Assembly: GCF_000227745.2 (NCBI RefSeq)
Contig: NC_018012.1
Location: 1,955,478 to 2,019,477, forward strand
DNA from: Thiocystis violascens DSM 198
GTDB lineage: Bacteria; Pseudomonadota; Gammaproteobacteria; Chromatiales; Chromatiaceae
Direction: 5' to 3'
Length of the DNA: 64,000 nucleotides
Below are positions 32,761-43,633 of this stretch, piece by piece (position 1 is the stretch's first letter; each line of letters opens with the position of its first letter). The notes beneath the pieces are model-generated. The model saw only the letters and a list, made by a program, of their open reading frames with translations. It was not told the DNA's origin and did no database searches. The position numbers and the translations under genes are program-made.

Positions 32761-34374
32761 ATGGAAGCCAATGATTTCTCTCGCTTGATTCAGGCCATGA
32801 TGCGGCCGGAGGCGTATCCGCATCCGGCCGATCCTGTCCGGCACATCGAGACCCATATCTCGCATGTGATGCTGGCCGGCGACTTCGCCTACAAGCTCAA
32901 AAAGCCGCTCGATCTCGGCTTTCTCGACTTTTCGACCCTGGAGCGTCGCCGTCATTTCTGCGAGGAGGAACTGCGGCTCAATTGGCGGCTGGCGGAGGAT
33001 CTCTATCTGGAAGTCGTCGCCGTGACCGGGACGCCGACGGCGCCCCGCATCGGCGGCGCGGGGCCGGTGCTGGAATACGCGGTGAAAATGCGTCGTTTCC
33101 CCCAGGCGGCGTTACTTGATCGGCAACCGCTCACCGACGAACTCATGATCCGTCTGGCCGAGGAGATCGCGGATTTTCATGCGCGCATTCCGGTGGCCGA
33201 TCACCGGCTTGACTTCGGCTCGCCGGCGGCGATCCTGGCGCCGATGCTGGAAAACCTGGCTCAGGTACGCGCGCGCGACGTCACCCCCGAAAACCTGACG
33301 CGACTCGCTCGGCTCGAAACCTGGATCCGCGCGCGTTTCCAGGAGTTAGCCCCAACGCTCGAACAGCGACGGCGCCGGGGTCATGTGCGCGAGTGTCATG
33401 GCGACATGCATCGCGGCAACATCGCGCTGGTCGAGGGCAGGATTCGGATCTTCGACGCCATCGAGTTCAATCCCAATCTGCGCTGGATCGATACCGCCAG
33501 CGAGGTGGCGTTCCTGATCATGGACCTGGAACAGGCCGGCGAGGCGGGGCTCGCGCGGCTGTTCCTCAATCGCTATCTGGAACGCAGCGGCGATTACGGC
33601 ACCCTGGACGTGCTCGATTTCTACAAGGTGTACCGTGCCATGGTCAGGGCCAAGGTCGCGGCGATCCGGCTGGGTCAGGGCGACCTGGACGCGACGGATG
33701 AGTCCGCGGAACGGCACCTTGGCGCCCGCTATCTGGCGCTCGCCGAGTCCTATACTCAGCCGCGCGCGCCGCACCTGCTGATTGTCTGCGGCGTGTCTGG
33801 CTCCGGGAAAAGCTGTCTTGCCATGCGGTTGCGCGAGGCGCTGCCGCTGATCCATCTGCGATCGGACGTGGAACGCAAGCGTCTCTTCGGCCTGAGCGAA
33901 ACGGCGCGCACCCAATCCGGCGTCGACTCCGGAATCTATTTCCCAAGCGCCACGAACTGGACCTACGAGCGACTCCATCGACTGGCCGACGCGATCCTCG
34001 CCAACGGCTATGACGTGCTGGTGGACGCCACCTTTATTGCCCGCGAACGCCGCGAGCGATTCATGTATCTCGCGCGCAAGCACCGGGCGGCCTTTGCGAT
34101 TCTGGCGCTCGACGCCCCGATCGAGGTGCTGCGTCAGCGCTTGATGCGCCGACTCGAACTGGGAAACGATGCCTCCGAGGCCGATCTCGCGGTGCTGGAA
34201 CGTCAACTCGCGCTCCGACAATGCCTGAGCGAGGCGGAAAAGCCCTACGCGGTGATGATCGACAGCACGGACACGCCGCCGATCAGCGAGATTCTGGCTA
34301 GCATCGAAGCGATTCTCGGCCAGATGCCGGACGCCATCTCCAGCACATCCCGTTCGAGCGAAACATTGGTCTAA
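32761..34374 (+). CDS. Aminoglycoside phosphotransferase-like / AAA kinase fusion protein
   Basis: About 537 aa. The N-terminal half (about 1-330) is an APH-type kinase fold with ECHGDMHRGNIALVEGRIRI (catalytic loop) and FDAIEFNPNLRWIDTASE (metal Asp). The C-terminal half is a P-loop kinase (LLIVCGVSGSGKSCLAMRL near residue 340) with RSDVERKRLFGL and a final LID-like VDATFIARERR. This two-domain protein is widespread and uncharacterised; APH-like specificity for an antibiotic should not be assumed. The frame is open upstream; ATGs at 32704 or 32548 are alternatives. Confidence 0.82.
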   Translation: MEANDFSRLIQAMMRPEAYPHPADPVRHIETHISHVMLAGDFAYKLKKPLDLGFLDFSTLERRRHFCEEELRLNWRLAEDLYLEVVAVTGTPTAPRIGGAGPVLEYAVKMRRFPQAALLDRQPLTDELMIRLAEEIADFHARIPVADHRLDFGSPAAILAPMLENLAQVRARDVTPENLTRLARLETWIRARFQELAPTLEQRRRRGHVRECHGDMHRGNIALVEGRIRIFDAIEFNPNLRWIDTASEVAFLIMDLEQAGEAGLARLFLNRYLERSGDYGTLDVLDFYKVYRAMVRAKVAAIRLGQGDLDATDESAERHLGARYLALAESYTQPRAPHLLIVCGVSGSGKSCLAMRLREALPLIHLRSDVERKRLFGLSETARTQSGVDSGIYFPSATNWTYERLHRLADAILANGYDVLVDATFIARERRERFMYLARKHRAAFAILALDAPIEVLRQRLMRRLELGNDASEADLAVLERQLALRQCLSEAEKPYAVMIDSTDTPPISEILASIEAILGQMPDAISSTSRSSETLV

Positions 34375-34395
34375 GACGGCGGGACAGGCGCGCAA

Positions 34396-35271
34396 TCAGA
34401 CCAGGATCAGCATCACCCCGGCCAGCATCAGCGCGCCGGCCGGCAGCCGGGCCGCCAGTCCGGTTTCCTGGAACAGCAGGGCGCCATAGAGAATGCCGAT
34501 CAGCAGGCTCAGGCGCTTGACGGCGATCATGTAGGCCACCGCGACCTCCTGGATCGCGAGAAAATGGGTGTAGACCATCAGGCTCATCAAGGCGCCCACA
34601 CCGAGCACGCGCCAGAAATGGCTGGCCAGCTTGAGCAGCACCCGCGGCCGCGGCAGAACGAAGAGTACGAACACGGCAAGCCCCAGCAAGGCGAAATAAA
34701 AGGCGCCGAAGGATTCCGGAGGCAGATATCGCATGGCCCCCTTGCCGAGGGTCGCGGTGATCGCGTAGATGGCCGCGACCGCCAGCATCATCCGCGATCC
34801 CGGCTCGTCGAGAATCGCCGCGAAGGGCGCGGCCCAGCTTCGCCAGTCGCTCGCACGGGCGTGGGCGCTGTTCAACAGCCAGGCACCGGCGACCACCAGC
34901 AGAACGCCGGCGGCGCCCCGCGCCGACACCCGTTCGCCCAGGACGAGCCAGGCCACGCCGATGACGAACACCGGCGTAAAGGCCAGATAGGGCAAGGTGA
35001 GCGAGAGCGGATGGTCGCGGATGGCGGCCATATAGAGCAGCATCGCGGCCAGTTCCAGGGGGATCAGGAGCGCGATCCAGCCCCAGAAGGCCAGCGGCAG
35101 ATCGGTGAGGGACGGGAGACCGAGCAGGAGCGGTGTCATCAAAAGGCCGGGGATACCGAACCGGACCACCAGCAGTTCGGGCGCCGAAAAACCCTGGAGC
35201 CACGCCTTGGTGGCCACGTCCGCGCTGGCAAGCGCGAAGGCGCAGAGCAGGGCAAGAGCGATCCAGTTCAT
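34396..35271 (-). CDS. EamA/DMT-family transporter
   Basis: A 291-aa protein with ten hydrophobic helices in two EamA repeats. The first repeat contains LVVRFGIPGLLMTPLLLG and the PVFVIGVAWLVLGERVSARG motif, the second the KRLSLLIGILYGALLFQET version. DMT-family members export metabolites or amino acids. Start at the ATG at 35271 (MNWIALALL); an in-frame ATG lies at about 35328. It is convergent with the APH-like kinase gene (22 bp apart). Confidence 0.85.
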   Translation of the reverse strand: MNWIALALLCAFALASADVATKAWLQGFSAPELLVVRFGIPGLLMTPLLLGLPSLTDLPLAFWGWIALLIPLELAAMLLYMAAIRDHPLSLTLPYLAFTPVFVIGVAWLVLGERVSARGAAGVLLVVAGAWLLNSAHARASDWRSWAAPFAAILDEPGSRMMLAVAAIYAITATLGKGAMRYLPPESFGAFYFALLGLAVFVLFVLPRPRVLLKLASHFWRVLGVGALMSLMVYTHFLAIQEVAVAYMIAVKRLSLLIGILYGALLFQETGLAARLPAGALMLAGVMLILV

Positions 35272-35412
35272 CCAGCGATTCCAACGCCATGTCGCGGTAA
35301 GGACAGCCCCGTCAGAGGATCGAACCATGAACGGGATTTCATTTTTGGTTAGCATGACCGTGAAGGTGGCTGCAACCTCTGGCGGCCCACCAACCGGAGG
35401 GATCGTAAAGCC

Positions 35413-38034
35413 ATGTCCGCAACGCTTCTGATCGTCGACGATATGCCCGAGAATCTGTCGGTTCTCGGGGAGCTGCTGCGTGGGGCCGGTTACCGCGTCA
35501 GGGCGGCCACCTCCGGGCCGATCGCGCTTGAGTATGCCACGCAGGAGCCACTCCCCGATCTGATTCTGCTCGATGTCATGATGCCCGACATGGATGGATA
35601 CGAGGTTTTGACGCGTCTGCGCGCCGACGCGCGCACCCGCGAGCTGCCGGTGATCTTCATCACCGCGCTCGATAGCGTCGAGGCGGAAATCGCGGGGCTC
35701 GCGCATGGCGCGGCGGATTACATCACCAAACCCATCGTCGCGCCCATCGTGCTGGCGCGGGTGCTCACGCAGCTGGAGCTGAAACGCACGCGCGACCGTT
35801 TGCGGGATCAAAACGCCTTTCTGGAAACCGAAGTGGCGCGGCGCGTGGACGAAGCGCGCGCGCTTCAGGACCGCAGCGAACGCATCCAGGCGCATCTCCG
35901 CCATCAGCTTGAGCTGATTCTCGGCTCGGCCGGCGAGGGCATCCAGGGCGTGGATGTCAATGGCGTCATCAATTTCATCAATCCCGCGGCGGCGGCGATG
36001 CTGGGCTACGCGCGCGACGATCTGCTGGGGCGCAATAGCCACGAGATCATTCATCACTCGCACGCGGATGGCCATCACCATCCGGAGACCGACTGTCCGC
36101 TGCAAACGGCCATCGTGGCGGGCATGACGCTACGCGATCAGGCGGATACCTTCTGGCGCAAGGATGGGGCTGCGGTCCCGGTGGAATACACCTGCATGCC
36201 GATCCGCGAGCATGGACAACTCCAGGGCGCGGTGATCACCTGGCGGGACATCGGCGAGCGCAAGCGTTATCTCGAACAACTCGAACGCAAATCGAATTAC
36301 GACGATCTGACCGGGCTGCCGAACCGCAATCTGCTCACCGACCGGCTGGCGCAAGCTATCGAGTACAGTCGCGAGGATGGCAGTCCGCTGACCGTCCTGA
36401 CCCTGAACCTCGATCGCTTCAAGGGGATCAACGAGAGTCTCGGACGTGGCGCTGGCGATCAGGCGCTGCAAGCCATGGCGCAACGGCTGACACGATTGAT
36501 GGCCCCAACCGCGACCCTGGCGCGCGTCGAGGGCGACGAATTTATCCTGCTGACGCAGGCCACCGAGCGGGAGGCGATCAGCCAGTACGCCCAGCCGATT
36601 TTCGATGCACTGGCGCAGCCGATGCGGGTCGCGGGACGCGAGGTCGTGCTCTCCGCCAGCATCGGTATCGCCGTGTTTCCCAAGGATGGCGACACCGGCG
36701 AAGCGCTCTTGCGCAACGCCGCGTCCGCCATGTTCAAGGCCAAGGTCGAGGGCGGGCAAGGCTTCCGTTTTTACGCCCCCGCCATGAACGCGCGCGCCCT
36801 GGAGCGGCTCGACCTGGAGCACGGGCTGCGCCGGGCCATCGAGAAGGGAGAACTGATTCTGCATTACCAGCCCCAACTCGATCTGCGCAGCGGTCAGATC
36901 ATCGGTGCCGAGGCGCTGGTACGCTGGCGCCATCCCGAGCGCGGCATGATTTCGCCGGGCGCCTTCATTCCATTGGCCGAGGAGTCCGGCCTGATCGTGC
37001 CGTTGGGCGAGTGGGTGTTGCGCGAGGCCTGTCGGCAGAATCGCGCCTGGCAGATCGCCGGGCTGCCGCCGCTGACGGTCGCGGTGAATCTGTCGGCGCG
37101 CCAGTTCGCCGCCGGCGATCTCGTCGCCCTGACCGCCGAGGTTCTGACCGCCACCGGACTCGCGCCCGAATACCTGGAACTCGAGTTGACCGAAAGCGCG
37201 GTGATGGCCGATACCGAGGGCTTCATCGAGACCACGCGCCGCTTGAAGGCGCTCTCGGTCGCGCTCTCCATCGACGATTTCGGCACCGGCTTTTCCTCGC
37301 TCAGTTATCTGCGGCGGTTCGAGATCGATCGGCTGAAGATCGATCAGTCCTTCGTGCGCGACATGGTGCACGATCCCGGCAGCGCGGCGATCGCCGAGGC
37401 GATCATCGCGCTGGCGCACAGTCTCAATCTGGCGGCACTGGCCGAGGGCGTGGAAACCGAGGCGCAGCTCCGATTTCTGCGCGCGCGCGATTGCGACGAA
37501 ATGCAGGGCTATTATTTCAGCCGCCCGCTGCCGGTCGCCGAGTTCGAGGCATTGCTGCGGGTACCGCGCCGGCTGGAATTTCCGGACGACTCGCCCCCGC
37601 CCCAGCGCACCTTGCTGCTGGTGGATGACGATCCGCGAACGCTCTTCGTGCTCAGGCGACTGTTCGATCCCGAGGGCTACCAGATCCTCACCGCCAGCGA
37701 TGCCTTGGCGGGACTGGAACTGCTCGCGCAATATCGGGTCGGGGTGGTGATCGCCGACGCCGTCATGCCCCAAATGGATGGCGCCGAGTTTCTGGGTCGA
37801 GTAAACGTGCTCCATCCCAGCGTCATCCGCATCATGCTCACCGTGCATAACGAACTGGAGATCGTCACCAGCGCCGTCAATCGGGGCGAAATTTTCAAGT
37901 TTCTGACCAAGCCCTGGAAGACCGCGGAATTGCGCGAGGTGGTCCGCGCCGCGTTCAGGCTGTTCGAATCGCGCGCCGGTCATCCGTCCGCTGCCGCCGA
38001 CGAGCGAATCGAGCTTCCGCGCGGCATGGGCTGA
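35413..38034 (+). CDS. REC-PAS-GGDEF-EAL-REC cyclic-di-GMP signalling protein
   Basis: An 873-aa regulator. Residues 1-120 are a receiver with phospho-Asp54 ([11 protein letters not shown]). A helical linker and a PAS domain follow (about 165-290). The GGDEF domain (about 295-455) has [12 protein letters not shown] but the site reads VEGDEF instead of GGDEF, so cyclase activity is doubtful. The EAL domain (about 470-715) is intact: [43 protein letters not shown], so it should hydrolyse c-di-GMP. A second receiver (about 730-850; [11 protein letters not shown]) is C-terminal. Two receivers on both ends are unusual. The kinase gene follows 3 bp later. Confidence 0.92.
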   Translation: MSATLLIVDDMPENLSVLGELLRGAGYRVRAATSGPIALEYATQEPLPDLILLDVMMPDMDGYEVLTRLRADARTRELPVIFITALDSVEAEIAGLAHGAADYITKPIVAPIVLARVLTQLELKRTRDRLRDQNAFLETEVARRVDEARALQDRSERIQAHLRHQLELILGSAGEGIQGVDVNGVINFINPAAAAMLGYARDDLLGRNSHEIIHHSHADGHHHPETDCPLQTAIVAGMTLRDQADTFWRKDGAAVPVEYTCMPIREHGQLQGAVITWRDIGERKRYLEQLERKSNYDDLTGLPNRNLLTDRLAQAIEYSREDGSPLTVLTLNLDRFKGINESLGRGAGDQALQAMAQRLTRLMAPTATLARVEGDEFILLTQATEREAISQYAQPIFDALAQPMRVAGREVVLSASIGIAVFPKDGDTGEALLRNAASAMFKAKVEGGQGFRFYAPAMNARALERLDLEHGLRRAIEKGELILHYQPQLDLRSGQIIGAEALVRWRHPERGMISPGAFIPLAEESGLIVPLGEWVLREACRQNRAWQIAGLPPLTVAVNLSARQFAAGDLVALTAEVLTATGLAPEYLELELTESAVMADTEGFIETTRRLKALSVALSIDDFGTGFSSLSYLRRFEIDRLKIDQSFVRDMVHDPGSAAIAEAIIALAHSLNLAALAEGVETEAQLRFLRARDCDEMQGYYFSRPLPVAEFEALLRVPRRLEFPDDSPPPQRTLLLVDDDPRTLFVLRRLFDPEGYQILTASDALAGLELLAQYRVGVVIADAVMPQMDGAEFLGRVNVLHPSVIRIMLTVHNELEIVTSAVNRGEIFKFLTKPWKTAELREVVRAAFRLFESRAGHPSAAADERIELPRGMG

Positions 38035-38036
38035 TC

Positions 38037-41000
38037 GTGTTCCCGCCCTCGCCGATGATTCCGCCCGCCCGGCTGGCCGTCCGCCGTTGGCCCCGCTGGT
38101 CGATTTATCTGCTGGCCATCGCGATGACCGTCGCCACCCTGGCGCTGCGCGCCAAGATCGCCGTCAGCTTCGGCGAGCAGCCGTTGCTGATCCTCTTCAT
38201 GTTCCCGATCCTGTTGAGCGCCATTCTCGGCGGTTTCGGTCCCGGTCTGATCGCGACCCTCGGCGCGGCGCTCGGAACCGCCTACGACGCCATACCGCCG
38301 ACCGGAAGCTTCGCCATTACCGCCCGGCACGACCTGCTGCAATGGGGGTTTCTGATTCTGAGCGGACTGCTGGCGAGCCTCGTCAGCGAACTGATGCACC
38401 GCGCCCGACGGCGCGCGGAGTCCAACCTGCGCTTGCAGAGCGCGACCCTGGCCTGCATCCCCGATCTGGTCTGGCTCAAGGATCCCGAGGGGGTTTTTCT
38501 GGCGTGCAATCCCCGGTTCGAGCAATTCTTCGGTGCGCCCGAATCCGCGATCGTCGGCAAGACCGACTACGATTTCGTCACGCGCGAGCTGGCCGATTTT
38601 TTCCGCGAGAACGACCGTCTCGCCATCGCCAGCGACGGCCCCTCGCTCAACGAGGAAGCGATCCGCTTCGCCAACGACGGTCATCGCGCATGGGTCGAGA
38701 CCATCAAGACGCCGATGCGCGACCTGAATGGCCGGCTGGTCGGCGTCCTTGGCATCTCCCGCGACATCACCGAGGCGCGCGCGACGACCGCCGCCCTGCG
38801 CGAGAGCGAGTCCCGCTATCGGGATCTGTTCGACAGCATGCGCGAAGGCTTCTATCTCGCCGAACTCATCTACAGCGAGGCGGGCGAGCCGGTCGACTGG
38901 CGCTTCCTGGATGTCAATCCCGCGCACTCGCGCATCATCGGGCTGCCCCGCGAGGCGGTGGTCGGCCATACCGTGCGGGAGCTGTTCCCCAGTCTGGAGC
39001 CGTTCTGGTTCGAAACGACCGCGCGCGTCGCGCTGACCCGCGAACCGGTCAGTCTCGAAGGCTTTGTCGCGGCCACCGGGCGCTGGTATCGCAACCATTA
39101 TTATTCGCCGCGCGCGGGTCAGTTCGCCTGCGTCTTCAGCGACATCACCGAGCGCAAGCTGGCCGAGGAGCAGTTGCGCAAGCTCTCGCTCGCCGTCGAG
39201 CAGAGTCCGGTCGGCATCCTCATCACGGATGCCACGACCCGGATCGAATATCTCAACCAGGCGTTCCTGGACCAGACCGGCTATGCGCAGGAGGAACTGA
39301 TCGGGCAGACACCGGATCTGTTGCGCTCGGGCAAGACGCAGCCGGAGACCTACGAGGCCCTGCGCGAGGCGCGTCGCCGCGGCGCGATCTGGAAGGGCGA
39401 ATTCCACAACCGACGCAAGGACGGCAGCGAATACACCGGGTTTTCCATCATCGCGCCCATCCGTCAGGCAGACGGACGGATCAGTCACTTCGTCGCGGTG
39501 CAGGAGGACGTCACCGAACGCAAACGGCTGGGCGAGGAACTCGATCGGCATCGCCATCATTTGCAGGATCTGGTCGCGCAACGAACCGCCGAGCTGGCCG
39601 AGGCGCGCGAGCGGGCGGAGTCGGCCAATCGCGCCAAGAGCGCCTTTCTGGCGAACATGAGTCACGAGATCCGCACCCCGATGAACGCCATCGTCGGACT
39701 GACCGATTTGCTGCGGCGCGAAATCACGGATGCCGCCCAGTCCGAGCGGCTGGCCAAGATCGAGGCGGCGGCCCATCACCTGCTGAATATCATCAACGAT
39801 ATCCTCGATCTGTCCAAGATCGACGCGGATCGGCTGCAACTCGAAGAGACCGATTTCGCCCTCGCCGAGGTGCTGGAGGCGGTGATGGCGCTGATCGCCG
39901 AGGGTCTGGCGGCCAAGGGACTGACCCTCGCGATGGTCAGCGACGGGGTTCCCGCCTGGCTGCGCGGCGACCCGACGCGGCTGCGTCAGGCATTGCTCAA
40001 TTACGCCGCCAACGCGCTCAAATTCACCGAACAGGGCGGCATCCGGTTGCGTGTCGCTTTGTTGGAAGACGATGGCGAGCGTTTGCTGGTGCGCTTCGAG
40101 GTCAGCGACAGCGGGATCGGAATCGCGCCCGAGATCCTGCCCAAGCTGTTTTCCGCCTTCGAGCAGGCCGATAGCTCGACCACGCGCCAGTTCGGCGGTA
40201 CCGGTCTGGGGTTGGCCATCACCCGCCGCCTGGCCCGTCTGATGGGCGGCGAGACCGGGGTCGAGAGCCAGATTGGGCAGGGCAGTACCTTCTGGTTCAC
40301 CGCGCGGCTCGCGCATGGCAGGGAGAGCACGACCCCGCGTGCCCCAATGCCTGCGCGGGATGCCGAGTCGGCCTTGAGCCTCTTCCCCGGAGCGCGGCGG
40401 GTGCTCCTGGCGGAAGACAATCCGATCAATCGCGAAGTGGCCGTGGAGTTGCTGACGCGCGTCGGTCTGCGGGTCGACACGGCGGCGGATGGGATCGAGG
40501 CCGTGGCGCGCGCGCGCGAGGACAACCCCGACCTGATTCTCATGGATGTGCAGATGCCGCATCTGGATGGGCTGGAGGCCACCCGTCGCATCCGCGCGCT
40601 GCCGGGATGGCAGTCGCGTCCCATTCTGGCCATGACCGCCAATGTTTTCGTGGAGGATCGACGCGACTGCACGGCGGCGGGAATGAACGACTTCATCGCC
40701 AAGCCCATCGATCCCCAGCAACTCTACGCGGCCTTGCTGAAATGGCTGCCCACGGATCGTCCCGCGCCCGACGAACGGAGAACCACAGCGGGGGCGGCGA
40801 GGAGCGAGGAAGACGACAACTGGCGGGCACGTCTGGCCATGATCGCCGGTCTCGATCTGGACGCGGCACTGGCGCTCCTGCCCGGCAATAGCGCCTTATT
40901 GGCCAGCTTGCTCGGCATTCTGGCCGACCATCATGGGGATGACGTGTCGCGCATCCGGCGCTGCCTGGCCGAGAACGATCCCGACACAGCCCAACGGCTG

Positions 41001-41402
41001 GCGCACACGCTCAAGGGTGCGGCAGGCAATCTCGGCGCGCACCGGCTCCAGTCCGCGGCGGCGGCGCTGGATACGCATCTGCGCGAAGGCGCGCCGCGGA
41101 ATCGGGTCGAGCGCGCGATCGCCGACCTGGAACTGGAACTCGCGCAGTTGATCGCCGACATCCGTCACCATGTCCTACCGGTTGTCGAGGAGGTCGGGGC
41201 AGTCGATCGCGCGCGGGCGGACGCCGTGCTCGCGCGTCTGACATCCTGGCTGGAGAAGGGCGACATGGCCGCCAACGAGCTGATCCGCGCCGAGGCCGGT
41301 CTGCTGCTCGCCGCGCTGGGCGAGGATGGCAGGACGCTTGCGCGTCTCATCGAACGCTTCGACTATCGCGGCGCCCTGGCATTGCTTCGGCGGCATGCGT
41401 AG
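38037..41402 (+). CDS. Hybrid sensor histidine kinase (TM-PAS x3-HisKA-HATPase-REC-HPt)
   Basis: A 1,121-aa kinase starting at GTG. Residues about 18-125 have four hydrophobic helices of the DUF4118/KdpD type. Three PAS domains follow (about 130-250, 255-380, 385-500), then a coiled coil. The HisKA motif is [14 protein letters not shown] (His near 544); the ATPase has [18 protein letters not shown] and [10 protein letters not shown] receiver ([13 protein letters not shown], near 833) and an HPt domain ([16 protein letters not shown], near 990) complete a phosphorelay. It lies 3 bp behind the c-di-GMP regulator, whose two receivers are the obvious partners. Confidence 0.93.
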   Translation: MFPPSPMIPPARLAVRRWPRWSIYLLAIAMTVATLALRAKIAVSFGEQPLLILFMFPILLSAILGGFGPGLIATLGAALGTAYDAIPPTGSFAITARHDLLQWGFLILSGLLASLVSELMHRARRRAESNLRLQSATLACIPDLVWLKDPEGVFLACNPRFEQFFGAPESAIVGKTDYDFVTRELADFFRENDRLAIASDGPSLNEEAIRFANDGHRAWVETIKTPMRDLNGRLVGVLGISRDITEARATTAALRESESRYRDLFDSMREGFYLAELIYSEAGEPVDWRFLDVNPAHSRIIGLPREAVVGHTVRELFPSLEPFWFETTARVALTREPVSLEGFVAATGRWYRNHYYSPRAGQFACVFSDITERKLAEEQLRKLSLAVEQSPVGILITDATTRIEYLNQAFLDQTGYAQEELIGQTPDLLRSGKTQPETYEALREARRRGAIWKGEFHNRRKDGSEYTGFSIIAPIRQADGRISHFVAVQEDVTERKRLGEELDRHRHHLQDLVAQRTAELAEARERAESANRAKSAFLANMSHEIRTPMNAIVGLTDLLRREITDAAQSERLAKIEAAAHHLLNIINDILDLSKIDADRLQLEETDFALAEVLEAVMALIAEGLAAKGLTLAMVSDGVPAWLRGDPTRLRQALLNYAANALKFTEQGGIRLRVALLEDDGERLLVRFEVSDSGIGIAPEILPKLFSAFEQADSSTTRQFGGTGLGLAITRRLARLMGGETGVESQIGQGSTFWFTARLAHGRESTTPRAPMPARDAESALSLFPGARRVLLAEDNPINREVAVELLTRVGLRVDTAADGIEAVARAREDNPDLILMDVQMPHLDGLEATRRIRALPGWQSRPILAMTANVFVEDRRDCTAAGMNDFIAKPIDPQQLYAALLKWLPTDRPAPDERRTTAGAARSEEDDNWRARLAMIAGLDLDAALALLPGNSALLASLLGILADHHGDDVSRIRRCLAENDPDTAQRLAHTLKGAAGNLGAHRLQSAAAALDTHLREGAPRNRVERAIADLELELAQLIADIRHHVLPVVEEVGAVDRARADAVLARLTSWLEKGDMAANELIRAEAGLLLAALGEDGRTLARLIERFDYRGALALLRRHA

Positions 41403-41405
41403 GGA

Positions 41406-42416
41406 TTACCCCCCGAGAGGCGGATCTGCCCTCGGGGCGGCGGTCGACAAGACCTCGATCCCCGCGCCCGGACGATGCGCATTCTCGCTGATCCGGCGAC
41501 GCCAGGCGCGCCCCCCCGGCTGGCCCTGGAACAGCCCGAGCAGATGGCGGCTCATGGCGCTCAAGGGGACGCCGGCCGCCAGTTCCCGTTGCGCATAGGG
41601 TAGAAAACGGTCGAGAACCTCATGGCGAGTCAGTGGGGGATGATCGTCGCCGAAGACGACCCGGTCCGCCTGCGCCAGCATCCAGGGGTTGTGATACGCC
41701 TCGCGCCCGATCATGACCCCGTCCAGGGTCGTCAGGAAATCCGCCGCTTCAATCAGGGTTTTGATCCCGCCATTGATGCTGATGGTCAGGTCGGGGAAAT
41801 CGGTCTTGAGTTGCTGCACCACCTCGTAGCGTAGCGGCGGCACGTCACGGTTTTCCTTGGGGCTCAAGCCCTTGAGCCAGGCTTTGCGCGCATGCACGAT
41901 CAGTGCGTCGCAACCGGCCGCGGCCTGCGTGCCGACGAAATCGACCAGTTCGCCATAGCTGTCGCGATCATCGATGCCGATGCGGGTTTTGACCGTGACC
42001 GGCACCGTCACCGCGTCCTTCATCGCCGCCACGCAGTCGGCCACCAGACCGGGTTCGGCCATCAGACAGGCGCCAAAGCGTCCGTTCTGGACCCGATCCG
42101 AGGGACAGCCGACGTTGATGTTGATCTCGTCATAGCCCCAGTTCGCGCCCAGGCGTGCGCAACGGGCCATCTCGACGGGATCGGAACCGCCGAGCTGGAG
42201 CGCGACCGGATGCTCGGCGGGATCGAAGCGCAGAAAACGTTCCCGGTCGCCGTGGAGCAGCGCGCCCGTGGTGACCATTTCGGTATAGAGGAGCGAATGG
42301 CGGGTGATGAGCCGCAGAAAAAAGCGGAAATGCCGATCAGTCCAGTCGAGCATCGGGGCGACCGCAATTTTCCGCGCCTTGGTAAGCCTTGTCTTTCGCG
42401 CGTTTGATGGCGTCAT
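41406..42416 (-). CDS. dusA: tRNA-dihydrouridine(20/20a) synthase DusA
   Basis: A 336-aa flavoenzyme, usual length. Seen are APMLDWTDRHFRFFLRL (N-terminal FMN site), INVGCPSDRVQNGRFGACLM with the catalytic Cys, VKTRIGIDDRDSY, and ISINGGIKT for phosphate binding. It reduces U20 and U20a in the tRNA D-loop. The 5' end of dusA is a known insertion site of integrative elements, and here a decayed integrase begins 117 bp from the start codon. Confidence 0.95.
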   Translation of the reverse strand: MTPSNARKTRLTKARKIAVAPMLDWTDRHFRFFLRLITRHSLLYTEMVTTGALLHGDRERFLRFDPAEHPVALQLGGSDPVEMARCARLGANWGYDEININVGCPSDRVQNGRFGACLMAEPGLVADCVAAMKDAVTVPVTVKTRIGIDDRDSYGELVDFVGTQAAAGCDALIVHARKAWLKGLSPKENRDVPPLRYEVVQQLKTDFPDLTISINGGIKTLIEAADFLTTLDGVMIGREAYHNPWMLAQADRVVFGDDHPPLTRHEVLDRFLPYAQRELAAGVPLSAMSRHLLGLFQGQPGGRAWRRRISENAHRPGAGIEVLSTAAPRADPPLGG

Positions 42417-42532
42417 TGCTGGGTTCTTATCAGTTTTCCCGTCGTCCCCACCGCCTTATTCTGCATTATTTCCGCCTTGCCAGTGCGACGCTACTGCTAC
42501 CGGGTTTTTTGGTAGCACTCAATGGGGACGGA

Positions 42533-42981
42533 ATGGCGGCGATTACGGCGCGGAAACGGGCGGATGGGTCGATCAGATATACCGCGCAGATCCGCCTGAA
42601 GCAAGGTAGGCAGATGGTTTCGGAGTCGCGCACGCTCTTGAAGAAGGCAACGGCTAAGGCGTGGGCGGCCGAGCGCGAGGAGCAGATCCGCCGCGATCCG
42701 GGCGCGGCGGCGCGGGCGGAGTATCAGGCTGACGGTCGGCGATCTGATCCAGCTGTATCTGGACCATCGCGAGAGCATCGCGCCGCTGGGGCGCTCGAAG
42801 GGGCAGCATCCGCGGATGCTCCAGACGTTCGATCTGGCGGGCGTGGGGGCGCTGGCGCTGACGCCACCGCGCGTGGTCGAGCACGTCCACGGGCGCCGCG
42901 CGCGGGACCGGCGGCGCGACGGTGGCGAACGATTTGATATGGTCAAACGCGTCCCTCAATTCCTTGATGACTTGAATGTTT
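42533..42981 (+). pseudogene. Decayed tyrosine integrase (N-terminal part) next to the dusA 5' end
   Basis: From the ATG at 42533: AAITARKRADGSIRYTAQIRL and ESRTLLKKATAKAWAAEREE, an Arm-DNA-binding integrase start. After a frameshift the core-binding domain is readable (TVGDLIQLYLDHRESIAPLGR, LGRSKGQHPRMLQTF, ALTPPRVVEHVHGRRA), and after another shift GATVANDLIW. The catalytic R-H-R-Y domain is missing. Two frameshifts and truncation mean it is dead. Position beside dusA identifies it as the dusA-specific integrase type. Confidence 0.82.
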
Positions 42982-43097
42982 GATCGCGAATTTTCGTCAA
43001 TCTCTTCCGAGTAGAGAATCAGTGCCTTAACCTGCATGTACAATGCGGCGATTTCGGCCAGCTTATCCAGGTCTTCGTCAAGATTGCGAGAGGTCAC
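42930..43097 (-). pseudogene. Truncated hypothetical gene, third of a coupled small-gene series
   Basis: From a GTG at 43097 overlapping the previous stop, the frame reads TSRNLDEDLDKLAEIAALYM, then helical residues to NIQVIKELRDAFDHI, about 55 residues, after which it runs into sequence antisense to the integrase remnant. The start looks like a real helical protein, so the gene was probably cut by the rearrangement that removed the integrase C-terminus. No family recognised. Confidence 0.5.
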
Positions 43098-43225
43098 GGC
43101 AGTTTGATCGCCTTCATCTTGCGAACGCGATCGGTATATTCGCGCGCCGTGTAGAATCGCCCGGCATTGAGCCGCACCGATCCGCGATTACGGTCGGCAT
43201 ACAGCGCGGCCTTGGTGCGGCTCAC
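43094..43225 (-). CDS. Hypothetical small basic protein, 43 aa
   Basis: A GTG-started ORF overlapping the upstream small gene by 4 bp (GTGA) and the downstream one in the same way. The product contains SRTKAALYADRNRGSVRLN and FYTAREYTDRVRKMK and is basic. Coupled overlaps on both sides argue for a real gene. Function unknown; the context is the relic dusA island. Confidence 0.5.
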   Translation of the reverse strand: MSRTKAALYADRNRGSVRLNAGRFYTAREYTDRVRKMKAIKLP

Positions 43226-43341
43226 GTCCACGCGTCCGCTGAAATATCCTTAAAGTCGCGGTTCATCAGATCCGACAACGAGCCGACGCCTAGCGTTTTG
43301 CAAAGCGTTTCTCTCATTTTTTCAGTAATTTGTATCGGCAT
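43222..43341 (-). CDS. Hypothetical small protein, 39 aa
   Basis: Starts at an ATG behind a G-run (GGGGGGTA) that can act as ribosome binding site. The peptide has EKMRETLCKTLGVGS and LSDLMNRDFKD and looks helical. It is the first of three GTGA-overlapped small genes running leftward toward the integrase remnant. No family recognised. Confidence 0.5.
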   Translation of the reverse strand: MPIQITEKMRETLCKTLGVGSLSDLMNRDFKDISADAWT

Positions 43342-43475
43342 TACCCCCCCTCCAGTCGAAAAAAACACCAGGATGACTGCAGCATCCTGATGCGATCCGT
43401 TTCATTTGCCGATGGCCGTTGCTGGCCGATGGCAATCTTAGTCCGCAGACCGACCGAACGCCACTCTTCCGCTAC

Positions 43476-43510
43476 TCCTCCCGATCCGTCAACCGCTGGC
43501 GCGGATGGTC
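43476..43510. repeat. Imperfect 35-bp direct repeat, left copy, flanking the DUF1828/TA segment
   Basis: About 30 of 35 bases match 45604-45638; the shared core is CCGATCCGTCAACCG followed by a GCGGATG block. The two copies bracket the 2.1-kb segment with the DUF1828 pair and the toxin-antitoxin relic. They could be attachment-type or recombination scars, or a promoter-associated repeat. The rest of 43342-43633 shows no gene. Confidence 0.5.
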
Positions 43511-43574
43511 CTCGTCAACCGTTGCAAAGTGGCGACATCGGATCACCTCGCCAGTCAACCCGCGCACCACAGCA

Positions 43575-43600
43575 AAAAACCCGCCGAAGCGGGTGATTTT
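43575..43600 (-). terminator. Rho-independent terminator of the DUF1828 operon
   Basis: Stem ACCCGC / GCGGGT with a CGAA loop, followed on the reverse strand by a run of T (GGGTTTTTTGC). It lies about 35 bp behind the DUF1828 stop. A nearly identical hairpin is at 44940. Confidence 0.8.
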
Positions 43601-43633
43601 CGTTATTCGGACAGATCGCCCGATTTCGTTCGT

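Noticed and set aside
32761..34374. Aminoglycoside resistance gene
   Set aside because: Only the fold is shared; the APH-like/P-loop kinase fusion belongs to a chromosomal uncharacterised family, so a resistance call is not supported.
35272..36105. N-terminal extension of the EamA frame to 569 codons
   Set aside because: The extension is antisense to the c-di-GMP regulator and lacks membrane character; the transporter starts near 35271.
36130..37983. A 617-codon reverse-strand frame opposite the GGDEF-EAL gene
   Set aside because: Shadow of the coding strand; the sense frame has intact EAL and receiver motifs while this frame has none.
37980..40721. A 913-codon open frame on the reverse strand opposite the hybrid kinase
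   Set aside because: It is antisense to clear kinase domains, is rich in Arg/Gln/Asp as expected for a GC-rich shadow frame, and has no recognisable motif.
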